The notes under the pieces are model-generated. The model did not search any database, was not told the DNA's origin, and was given only the letters and a program-made list of their open reading frames with translations. Positions 8,355 to 15,391 of a stretch of DNA of 64,000 bases are shown one piece after another. Source of the stretch: CAVSUB01 sp963816725 (lineage in GTDB: Bacteria; Acidobacteriota; Vicinamibacteria; Vicinamibacterales; 2-12-FULL-66-21); NCBI GenBank assembly GCA_963816725.1, contig CAWFMC010000022.1, forward strand, positions 62,001-126,000. Reading direction: 5' to 3'. The position numbers were made by a program, and so were the translations under genes. Numbering within the stretch: the stretch's first letter is position 1; every line of letters begins with the position of its first letter.

Positions 8355-8852
8355 TTATGCCTTCGCGCCGATCGCGGCGAGGAGTTCGTCGAGACGCTCG
8401 TACGTCTCCTGCATGCCCGCTTCCATCCCGGACATCACGTGCCCGTCGCGATGGGCCTTCGACTGATATCTGAGGTGCGAGGTGAGCGTCGTTTTGCCAC
8501 CCGCCTCGTTGAGGGTGACGGTTGCGAGATAGTCGCTGTTCGGAATCGCCTCGTAGCGTTCCGTCGAGACGATCCGGGCCGGCGCGTCGATCTCCTGGTA
8601 CTCGCCGGAGAAGGCGTGATCCATGTGGTGCGTGGCGTCGTGCAGCACGTACCGCCACTTGCCGCCCGGCCGGAAGTCCATCTCGCACACCGGCATCGTC
8701 AACTGCCGGAGTCCGTACCAGCGCTTCACATGTTCCGGCTTCGAGAGCGCCTCGAACAGCAGCGCCCGCGGCGCGTTGAACTCCCGAGTGATCACCAGCT
8801 CGGTGTCCGAAGGCATGGTGAGCGTGGCGCGCGGCTTACTCGTTGTCGTCAC
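8355..8852 (-). CDS. SRPBCC (AHSA1/START-like) domain protein
   Basis: 165 residues of the Activator-of-Hsp90-ATPase-homologue 1-like family: LVITREFNAPRALLFEALSK, the characteristic W-Y-G-x-x-x-L motif (KRWYGLRQLT), MDFRPGGKWRYV and the C-terminal helix GMEAGMQETYERLDELLA. These helix-grip proteins bind hydrophobic ligands. The start overlaps the 3' end of the ArsR-type gene upstream by 17 bases, the classic ArsR-SRPBCC two-gene operon, in which the regulator probably controls expression of both. Both genes are read from the promoter at 9212-9247. The ligand is unknown. Confidence 0.9.
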   Translation of the reverse strand: MTTTSKPRATLTMPSDTELVITREFNAPRALLFEALSKPEHVKRWYGLRQLTMPVCEMDFRPGGKWRYVLHDATHHMDHAFSGEYQEIDAPARIVSTERYEAIPNSDYLATVTLNEAGGKTTLTSHLRYQSKAHRDGHVMSGMEAGMQETYERLDELLAAIGAKA

Positions 8853-9183
8853 GGTGCTTCTCCTGTTGCTGGAGCTCGATCAGAAATGTGTCGAGCTGTT
8901 CGAACCGCTCTTCCCAATTGGCGCGGAACCGCTCGACCCACTCAGCCGCTTCCTTGAGCGGCTCGGCCCGCAGCCGGCACGGCCGCCACTGCGCTTTGCG
9001 CCCCTGCGCCACCAGCCCGGCACGCTGGAGGACTTTGAGGTGCTTCGACACGGTCGGCAAGCGCAGGTCGAACGGCTCGGCAAGCTGATTGACCGTCGCG
9101 TCACCCTGAACCAGGCGGGCCAGAATGGCGCGGCGCGTCGGATCGGCGAGAGCGCTGAATGTGAGGCTGAGTTGGTCGGACAT
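8836..9183 (-). CDS. ArsR-family winged-helix transcriptional repressor
   Basis: 115 residues. The winged helix is typical: FSALADPTRRAILARLVQGD, then VNQLAEPFDLRLPTVSKHLK as the recognition helix-turn-helix, then LQRAGLVAQGRKAQWRPCRL as the wing. No metal-binding ELCVCDL box is present, so this is not an arsenic sensor but the subgroup paired with SRPBCC ligand-binding proteins. It overlaps the SRPBCC gene by 17 bases. The palindrome GGCTAATTAGCC lies at the predicted transcription start just upstream, which suggests autoregulation. Confidence 0.92.
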   Translation of the reverse strand: MSDQLSLTFSALADPTRRAILARLVQGDATVNQLAEPFDLRLPTVSKHLKVLQRAGLVAQGRKAQWRPCRLRAEPLKEAAEWVERFRANWEERFEQLDTFLIELQQQEKHRDDNE

Positions 9184-9193
9184 CTTTATTACA

Positions 9194-9247
9194 CCAATTG
9201 GCTAATTAGCCTGTCGGGATAATAGCGAACGGAAAGGTGGGAGTCAA
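9194..9247 (-). promoter_or_regulatory. Sigma-70 promoter with overlapping palindromic operators for the ArsR-SRPBCC operon
   Basis: On the minus strand a -35 TTGACT (9242-9247) and a -10 TATTAT (9219-9224) are separated by exactly 17 bases. Transcription would start near 9212, within the perfect 12-base palindrome GGCTAATTAGCC (9200-9211). It overlaps by two bases a second palindrome, CCAATTGG (9194-9201). Both lie 11-28 bases upstream of the ArsR ATG, the position expected for a repressor operator. Confidence 0.75.
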
Positions 9248-9356
9248 GGGGGATTCGGACTGCGCAGTCGCGGTGGGTATTGGTGGCGTGCGATTTGTAA
9301 CCGACCAATTTCAGCGGCTCGGAGCGCCGCGAGTGTGTAGCGCGGAGAACATAAAA

Positions 9357-9518
9357 ATGCTCAAGCTCATCTCTCAAATGCTGCTGGTGGTGCTCTTCGC
9401 GATCACCCTGAGCGCCTGTGCGGTCGTCGGCGGTGTGTTCAAAGCCGGCATGGCCGTCGGCATCTTCGCCGTCGTCATCGTCGTCATCCTGCTGTTCTTC
9501 CTGTTCGGCCGGCGCTGA
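9357..9518 (+). CDS. Small predicted lipoprotein / membrane peptide
   Basis: 53 residues from ATG at 9357; a longer frame reaching back to 9237 adds residues with no signal character. The N-terminus (MLKLISQMLLVVLFAITLSAC) is a lipoprotein signal with lipobox L-S-A-C, so Cys21 would be lipidated. It is followed by a second hydrophobic helix (VGIFAVVIVVILLFFLFG) and a GRR tail. Similar very small lipobox-plus-helix proteins occur in many Proteobacteria and Acidobacteriota without assigned function. Divergent from the ArsR gene. Confidence 0.65.
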   Translation: MLKLISQMLLVVLFAITLSACAVVGGVFKAGMAVGIFAVVIVVILLFFLFGRR

Positions 9519-9541
9519 CGCGCATTGGACGTGAGGTCATC

Positions 9542-9667
9542 ATGAACGCTGAATCCCCACAGCCCGGCTCACCGAGCCCCGCTCCGTCCCCCTCGCCGCA
9601 ACCGAACACCGCGCCGTCGCCGTCACCGACGCCGCATCCCAACCCGTCCTCCAACCCGACGACGTAA
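9542..9667 (+). CDS. Very short Pro/Ser-rich peptide, hypothetical
   Basis: An ATG at 9542 preceded by TGAGGT opens a 41-codon frame ending TAA at 9665. The peptide is almost entirely Pro, Ser, Ala, Asn and Thr (PSPAPSPSPQPN and similar), so it would be unstructured. It begins 23 bases after the small lipoprotein gene and could be translated with it. The composition could also arise from C-rich low-complexity DNA, so it may not be a gene. Confidence 0.3.
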   Translation: MNAESPQPGSPSPAPSPSPQPNTAPSPSPTPHPNPSSNPTT

Positions 9668-9960
9668 AGGCGGTAAAGAGATCGACTGGGTTCTACGGGT
9701 CGTAGGGTTCGACGGGTTCGACAGGTGCTCGTTCTGCGGGTTCGCTAGTTCCACATGTTCGGGCGGCCCGCGCTGCCTCGCGGCCGCTCTCCGACGTGCG
9801 GGTCCCGGATCCCGAGTCCAAGCGCCGATCTGTCCCAGTCCTAGCCCCCAGTCCCTAATCCCTCGTCCCAGCGCCGCCCCCCGCTTGACCCCTGCACAGC
9901 CTCTGGCGCAGGATGCGCTGTTCACACCGCTCGTGTTCAAGGCCCGCAGGAGAGATGCAG
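9668..9960. other. Non-coding low-complexity stretch with word-like short repeats
   Basis: No gene is seen. The first part repeats GGGTTCGACGG-like words (GGGTTCTACGGG, AGGGTTCGACGGGTTCGACAGG, GCGGGTTCG). The second part repeats C-rich words of the form CCCAGTCC / CCCGAGTCC / CCCTAATCCC near 9800-9870. The GGTTCGA words are not part of a tRNA: no acceptor stem or anticodon arm can be drawn. The final 20 bases hold the AGGAG site of the CE15 gene. Confidence 0.5.
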
Positions 9961-11521
9961 ATGCCGTCCACCACTCGGCTGGCCGTTGCCGGCGCCGGTT
10001 TTGTCGCCGCGGCGCTCCTCGCGATGCCGCGAGTGGGCCTTCTCGCCCAGACGCAAGCGCCCGCGCCACCCGCGGTGCAATCGCCGTCCGGCCAGCTGCC
10101 CGCTACACCTCCCGGGCCGCCGGCGCCCACGCCGGCCCAGATTGCCGCGCAGGAAGCCGCGATGGCAGACCGCAAGGACATGATGGACAAGCTGGGCATC
10201 AAGGCACTCCGGCCTGGCCCGAGCGGCAACGAGCAGGCGCCGAATCACGCCAACTACGACGAGGCGACGGCAAATCCCTATCCGGACCTGCCCGACGCGC
10301 TGACGTTGAAGAACGGCCAGAAGGTCACGACCGCCGCGCAGTGGTGGAACGCGCGCCGGCCGGAAATCGTGGAGGACTTCGAGCGCGAGGTGCTCGGCCG
10401 CGTGCCGAAGAACGTGCCTGACGTCACCTGGTCGGTGACGCGCACGGTCGAATCGACGGTGGCCGGTCATCCGGTGGTCGGGAAACAACTGGTCGGGCAC
10501 GTGGACAACCGCGCGCATCCCGCAATCACCGTGGACATCCAGATGACCCTGGTCACCCGGGCGGACGCCAAGGGACCCGTGCCCGTCATGATCATGTTCG
10601 GCGGCGGCACCCGTCTGCCGGGTGATCCAGCGCCGGCCGGACGCGGCTTTCCCGGTCCTCCGCCTGCCGCGCCCGCCGCCCCCGCGCCTCCTTCCGATCC
10701 GCCTGCCACCGACCAGCTGATTGCCGACGGCTGGGGCTACGCCTCGCTGAACCCGGCGAGCGTGCAGGCCGACAATGGCGCCGGCCTGACCAGCGGAATC
10801 ATCGGCCTGGTCAACCGCGGCGAGCATCGTCAGCCGGAAGACTGGGGAGCGCTGCGGGCGTGGGCGTGGGGCGCCTCGCGCGCGCTCGACTACCTCGAGA
10901 AGGATCGCACCGTCGATGCGAAGAAGGTCGGGATCGAAGGCGTCTCGCGCTACGGCAAGGCGGCGCTGGTCACGATGGCCTTCGATCAGCGGTTCGCGGT
11001 CGTCCTGATCGGATCCTCGGGTGAAGGCGGAGCCAAGCTCCATCGCCGCAACTGGGGCGAAGCGGTCGAGAACCTGACCGGCAGCGGCGAATACCATTGG
11101 ATGGCCGGCAACTTTCTGAAGTACGGCGCGTCCGAGGCGACCTTCGGGAGCAAGACCGCAGCGGACTTGCCGGTCGACGCGCACGAGTTGCTGGCGCTGT
11201 GCGCGCCGCGCCCGACGTTCGTCAGCTATGGCGTGCCCGAGCGCGGCGACGCCAAGTGGCTCGATCATCAGGGCAGCTTCATGGCGGCCATTGCCGCGCA
11301 GCCGGTGTTCCGCCTGCTCGGCGCGAAAGACCTCGGCCGATCGGACGACTACAAGACGGAGAAGATGCCCGCGGTGAACGTCAGCCTGATGGATGGACAG
11401 CTCGCCTGGCGGCAGCACGACGGCGGCCACACCGACGCGCCGAACTGGACAGTACTTCATCCCGTGGGCGGACAAGTTCCTCGGGCACGGGTCACCGGCG
11501 CCGGGCAGCGCCGCACGATGA
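9961..11521 (+). CDS. CE15-type glucuronoyl esterase-like hydrolase (one frameshift near the 3' end)
   Basis: Secreted alpha/beta hydrolase of carbohydrate esterase family 15, which cleaves ester bonds between glucuronoxylan and lignin. It has a signal peptide (about residues 1-30), a Pro/Ala-rich linker, the nucleophile motif GVSRYGK (Ser near residue 328), GSSGEGGAKLHRRNWGE, and a catalytic His region HDGGHTDAPNW near residue 489. The strand order is interrupted by a Pro/Ala-rich insertion near residues 218-243. After NW, four bases (11449-11452) replace one codon. Reading on in the next frame gives the expected YFIPWADKFLGH ending and a stop at 11519-11521; without correction the protein has an unrelated tail to 11559. 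The start is ATG 9961, eight bases after AGGAG. Confidence 0.85.
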
Positions 11522-11821
11522 GTATTCCGGGCGCCAAGTGTCGGCCCGGGCGCGTCTGATGTACGATCCCCCAGGTAACCCGGTCGCTGGACAGCCTGAC
11601 GGCTCGCCCTCGTGACTGCGGCCGTGCGGACGTCGTCAGCTGGCGCGTGACCGGCTGGTGCCCGCAACCCTCCCATCGATGCGATGCGGATGCTGCCTGG
11701 ACTCTTCGGAGCGACGTACGCGCCGACGACGGCCAGGAAGATGTCCGATTGGTGGGGCGTCCGAGAATCAGCCAGGTGCGTCGGCCGTGGCGGTGCCGCG
11801 TCCTGCGGGAATTGAGGAGTG
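11522..11821. other. Intergenic region, no gene recognised
   Basis: About 300 bases between the CE15 esterase and the Omp85-like gene. Frames here are short or shadow the neighbours. GAGGAG at about 11811-11816 serves as ribosome binding site of the next gene. No terminator hairpin or tRNA is evident. Confidence 0.4.
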
Positions 11822-13021
11822 ATGCGTTTTCTTTCAGGCGGCACGCGTGCCGCCCTGATAGTGATGCTGCTGGCCGGTCAGGCCGCAGTGGTGAGCGCCC
11901 AGGACTCGCGCGAAGCCGAGATCGCCGCAGCGCAGGCGGAGAAGGCCGAGAGCCTCGCCCCGTACACGCCGAGCAAGCTCGAGATGCGGGTGCATCAAAT
12001 CCAATCCGCACTCGTCGGTCAACCGAATGGCATCTACCCGTACTTCGGCAGCATCTACCGCGGCGGCGGCTTCACGCTCGGTGCCGGGTTTCGCCGCTAC
12101 TACGGCGACAACACGCACTGGGATCTGAAGGGGCTCTACTCGATAAAGAATTACAAGCTCATCGAGCTCACGACCGATTCGTGGAAGCTCGCTGACGGCA
12201 AGATCGACCTGCACGCGCGCGCTGGCTGGCGGGATGCGACCCAGGTGGCCTACTACGGTCTGGGACCCGACAGCCCGCACGACCGGACCAACTTCCGGAT
12301 GAAGCAGGGCGCGTTCGGCGGCGGGCTGGCGGCCCGACCGGGCGGCTACGCGGTGTTCGGCGCCACGGCCGCCTACGAGGACTACACGCTCGAGTCCGGC
12401 CAGGGTAGCCAGCCGTCGATCGAGGAAGTCTTCACCCCCGCCACCGCACCGGGACTCGGCGCCAGCCCGACCTACCTCCACACCTCCGCGTCGGGAGGTA
12501 TCGACTGGCGGCCGGCCGCCGATTATGCGCGCCGTGGCGGTCTCTATGAGGTGACGTACCACAACTACGCCGACCGCCACGACACCTACAGCTTCGATCG
12601 ACTGGACGGCGAGGTCGTGCAGCACATTCCCCTGCTGCGCGAGAACTGGGTCATCTCGCTGCACGGCCTCGTCCAAACCACGCTGAACGACGACGACGCG
12701 GTGCCGTACTTCCTGATGCCGGCACTCGGCAGCAGCCATAATCTGCGCGGCTACGGCAGCTGGCGCTTCCGCGACCGCCACAGCATCCTCACCTCCGGTG
12801 AGTTCCGCTTCATCCCCAGCCGGCTCGCGCTCGACCTGGCGGTGTTCTATGACGCCGGCAAGGTGGCCAGCCGCCGCGAGGACCTCAGCCTGACTCACCT
12901 GAGCCACGACGTCGGCGTCGGGTTGCGGTTCCATAGCCCGGTCGCGACCCCCGTGCGGATCGAACTGGCGCGCGGCAGCGAGGGGTTCCACCTCGTCATC
13001 GCCGGCGGCGCCGCCTTCTAG
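11822..13021 (+). CDS. Omp85/surface-antigen-type outer-membrane beta-barrel protein
   Basis: 399 residues. A signal peptide (to about residue 28, ending VVSAQ) and a short polar region are followed by a membrane beta-barrel made of alternating aromatic strands, such as GIYPYFGSIYRGGGFTLGAG, WDLKGLYSIKNY and VISLHGLVQTT. The stretch LRGYGSWRFRDRHSILTSGE matches the L-R-G-Y/F motif and the following strand of the BamA/TamA barrel (surface antigen D15), and the chain ends in an aromatic residue (GGAAF). No POTRA domains are present, so it is not BamA itself. Only 18 bases separate it from the next gene, with which it probably acts. Start ATG 11822 follows GAGGAG; GTG 11819 is possible. Confidence 0.75.
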   Translation: MRFLSGGTRAALIVMLLAGQAAVVSAQDSREAEIAAAQAEKAESLAPYTPSKLEMRVHQIQSALVGQPNGIYPYFGSIYRGGGFTLGAGFRRYYGDNTHWDLKGLYSIKNYKLIELTTDSWKLADGKIDLHARAGWRDATQVAYYGLGPDSPHDRTNFRMKQGAFGGGLAARPGGYAVFGATAAYEDYTLESGQGSQPSIEEVFTPATAPGLGASPTYLHTSASGGIDWRPAADYARRGGLYEVTYHNYADRHDTYSFDRLDGEVVQHIPLLRENWVISLHGLVQTTLNDDDAVPYFLMPALGSSHNLRGYGSWRFRDRHSILTSGEFRFIPSRLALDLAVFYDAGKVASRREDLSLTHLSHDVGVGLRFHSPVATPVRIELARGSEGFHLVIAGGAAF

Positions 13022-13039
13022 CCACGAAGGCACTGAGCC

Positions 13040-14701
13040 ATGACCAAACGGGCGACCTCTCTCCTGACCGCGGCGACGATCTGCGGCGCGCTGGCCCTGG
13101 CCAGCGCGGTCCCATCCGGCGCCGGCCGCAAGTTCTACGGCGACGATCCGATCTCGCGCGAGCCGGCGACCCAGGATGCGTCCAAGGTCGCGCCGTGGGA
13201 CATCGACCTCTTCGTCGACCTTTCACTGAACCTGTTCGGGACTCCCGGCGATCCGACACCGAACGTACGCGCCAAGAGCATCAACACCATCGACGAGGTC
13301 CCCGACTCCTCGTGGTTCACCAATCGCATCGGCAGCCGTGCGGTCAGCGTCGACGAGGCCGTCCGCGGCCCGTTGAACGGCGATGGTCCGGCCCCCGGAC
13401 GCTGGCAGGTGAGCCGCGCCAAAGAGGCCGGCGACGCGCCGGGCTTCACCATGCGCGACAGCCGCAACGAAACCTGGTTCGTGTCGCTCGATGCCCGGAG
13501 CAATCCCGAAGCGGCGACCGGCGCGCTGGTGGTCGCGAACAAGATCTTCTGGACGCTGGGCTACTGGCAGGTCGAGAACTTCCTCATCTCGGTCCGCCCC
13601 GATCAGCTCGACATCGCCTCGAGCGCGATGGTTACCCCGCCCTCGCGCAAGCGCCGGCCGATGCGGACCAGCGATCTCGAGGCGGTCTTCCGGCGCGCCT
13701 ATCGAAGTGCTGACGGCTCGTACCGCGCGATCGCGGCGCGCGGGCTGCCGGGCAAGGTGCTCGGCGGCTTCCGCTATTACGGCACCCGGCCGGACGACCC
13801 GAACGACGTCGTGCCGCACGAGCACCGCCGCGAGCTCCGCGCGCTCAAAGTGTTCGGCGCGTGGACCAACCTGGTCGACATGAAGGCCGGCAACACGCTC
13901 GATACACTGAGCACCGCCGACGGCCGCGGCGTGGTGCGCCACTACCTGCAGGACGTCGGGTCCACCTTCGGGAGCGCGGCGAACGGCCCGCACGATTATC
14001 CGGAGGGCTGGGAGTATCTCTACGAGGGCGGCCTGGTCTGGAAGCGTCTGGTGACGCTGGGCTTCTTCATCTCGCCCTGGCAGACGGTGGATTACATCGA
14101 GAACCCCGCCATCGGCCGGTTCGAAGGCACCCGGTTCGATCCGAGGACGTGGAAGCCGCGCGTACCGACCGCCGCGTACCTACGTGCCCGGCCCGACGAC
14201 GACTTCTGGGCCGCGCGGCGGGTGATGGCGTTCTCCGACGAGATGATCCGGGCCATCGCCAAGACTGGCAGCTACTCGGATCCCGCCGCCGAGAAGCTGC
14301 TGGCCGACGTGCTGATCCAGCGTCGGGATCGCATCGGGCAGGCGTTCCTCCCCGCGGTCAACCCGGTCGTGGACGTGAAGCTCGATGCCGCCGGCGTGTT
14401 GACGTTTGCCAATGCTGCGGTCGACGCCAGGGTTGCGCAGGCGCCGGACGCCGGCTACGCAATCGCCTGGTCGCGTTTCGATAACGACTCCGGGACCGCA
14501 ACGCCGATCGGCACGGGCACGGCGACAAGCGCCGGCCGGGGGCAGGCGCCGGCGGGGCTGCCGACGACCGCCGGCGCCTTCGTGAAAGTGGAGATCAGCG
14601 CTGACATCCCCGCGCACCGCAGCTGGGCCACGCCGGCCAGCGCGTATTTCCGGCGTACCGCTGACGGCTGGGTGCTGGTCGGCTTCGAGCGGATGCCGTA
14701 G
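13040..14701 (+). CDS. Conserved secreted protein of unknown function, partner of the Omp85-like barrel
   Basis: 553 residues with a signal peptide (MTKRATSLLTAATICGALALASAV). The mature part is rich in Trp and Arg, for example SINTIDEVPDSSWFTNRIG, ETWFVSLDARSNPEAATGA and LVVANKIFWTLGYWQVENFL. A stretch FGAWTNLVDMKAGNTLD... YLQDVGSTFGS is faintly like the catalytic part of kinase-fold proteins that bear an Asn then an Asp-x-Gly, but I cannot assign it. It ends with an FHA- or CARDB-like beta region. It is 18 bases after the barrel gene and surely co-transcribed, so a periplasmic or surface role coupled with that barrel is likely. Confidence 0.75.
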   Translation: MTKRATSLLTAATICGALALASAVPSGAGRKFYGDDPISREPATQDASKVAPWDIDLFVDLSLNLFGTPGDPTPNVRAKSINTIDEVPDSSWFTNRIGSRAVSVDEAVRGPLNGDGPAPGRWQVSRAKEAGDAPGFTMRDSRNETWFVSLDARSNPEAATGALVVANKIFWTLGYWQVENFLISVRPDQLDIASSAMVTPPSRKRRPMRTSDLEAVFRRAYRSADGSYRAIAARGLPGKVLGGFRYYGTRPDDPNDVVPHEHRRELRALKVFGAWTNLVDMKAGNTLDTLSTADGRGVVRHYLQDVGSTFGSAANGPHDYPEGWEYLYEGGLVWKRLVTLGFFISPWQTVDYIENPAIGRFEGTRFDPRTWKPRVPTAAYLRARPDDDFWAARRVMAFSDEMIRAIAKTGSYSDPAAEKLLADVLIQRRDRIGQAFLPAVNPVVDVKLDAAGVLTFANAAVDARVAQAPDAGYAIAWSRFDNDSGTATPIGTGTATSAGRGQAPAGLPTTAGAFVKVEISADIPAHRSWATPASAYFRRTADGWVLVGFERMP

Positions 14702-14812
14702 CAAGCGCGCGCCGCCGTTCAGGTCGGACGCCGGATGTTCGCGAGTGGCGCCGCCGTATCCCCGCGCGCCGGTCCGCAAGGCCCGCGGCGTGCGAGTGAT
14801 AGGATGCGCGGC

Positions 14813-15280
14813 ATGGAGGCCGGCGGTACGCGCCTGATCACGGTTCGCGCCGCCGCGGAGCGCCTCGGCGTCGGGTACTCGACCTTCAAGCGCTGGGTCC
14901 TCTCGGGCCGCGTGCGCACGACGTTGACCGCAGGCGGCCACCACCGGGTCGCGGAGTCGGAGATCGACCGACTGAAGGCTCGCCAGCAGCCATCATCGGC
15001 TCGCCGCCCTTCCACCGCCGCGCCTGACCCACTCAACGGCCTCAGCGCGCGCAATCAGCTTCACGGTTACGTCGACGAGGTACGGATCGACGGCCTCCTG
15101 GCCCAGGTGCGCATGCGTGTCGGCGATCAGTCGCTTACCGCGGTCATTACGGCCGATGCCGTCCGCGCCCTGAAGCTTCGCCGCGGCGACGATGCCGTGG
15201 CCATTGTCAAATCGACCGAAGTCATGATCGCCAAGGCGCATGTCAGCGGTGCGCGGCGCGCCACCCGCAAGAACGCCTGA
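14813..15280 (+). CDS. Helix-turn-helix regulator with C-terminal TOBE (Mop-like) domain
   Basis: 155 residues. The N-terminus is a MerR/excisionase-type DNA-binding motif (LITVRAAAERLGVGYSTFKR, WVLSGRVRTTLTAGGHHRVAESEID). After a Pro-rich linker the C-terminal 65 residues form a TOBE domain: SARNQLHGYVDEVRIDG, then LTAVITADAVRALKLRRGD, VAIVKSTEVMIAK. TOBE/Mop domains bind molybdate or tungstate, so a molybdate-responsive regulator or storage protein is inferred. It stands alone between unrelated genes. ATG 14804 is an alternative start. A molybdenum enzyme (SoxC-like) is encoded in the same window but 47 kb away. Confidence 0.8.
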   Translation: MEAGGTRLITVRAAAERLGVGYSTFKRWVLSGRVRTTLTAGGHHRVAESEIDRLKARQQPSSARRPSTAAPDPLNGLSARNQLHGYVDEVRIDGLLAQVRMRVGDQSLTAVITADAVRALKLRRGDDAVAIVKSTEVMIAKAHVSGARRATRKNA

Positions 15281-15391
15281 ACCGACGTTCACACCGCTAC
15301 CTCTTCCGCACGCAGCGGCGCCCTCGGCTGAATGGCATACTGCACAAAGGATCCGCACGAGCCAAACGGGATGACAGGAGAAGCTCGGGAC

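Noticed and set aside
9680..9740. Possible tRNA because of several GGTTCGA words
   Set aside because: No acceptor stem, D-arm or anticodon arm can be paired; the words are part of a degenerate repeat.
11522..11821. Small peptide from ATG 11560
   Set aside because: Only 18 codons, no ribosome binding site and no hydrophobic or basic pattern.
9937..11844. 635-codon frame antisense to CE15
   Set aside because: No recognisable domain; it mirrors a well supported esterase on the other strand.
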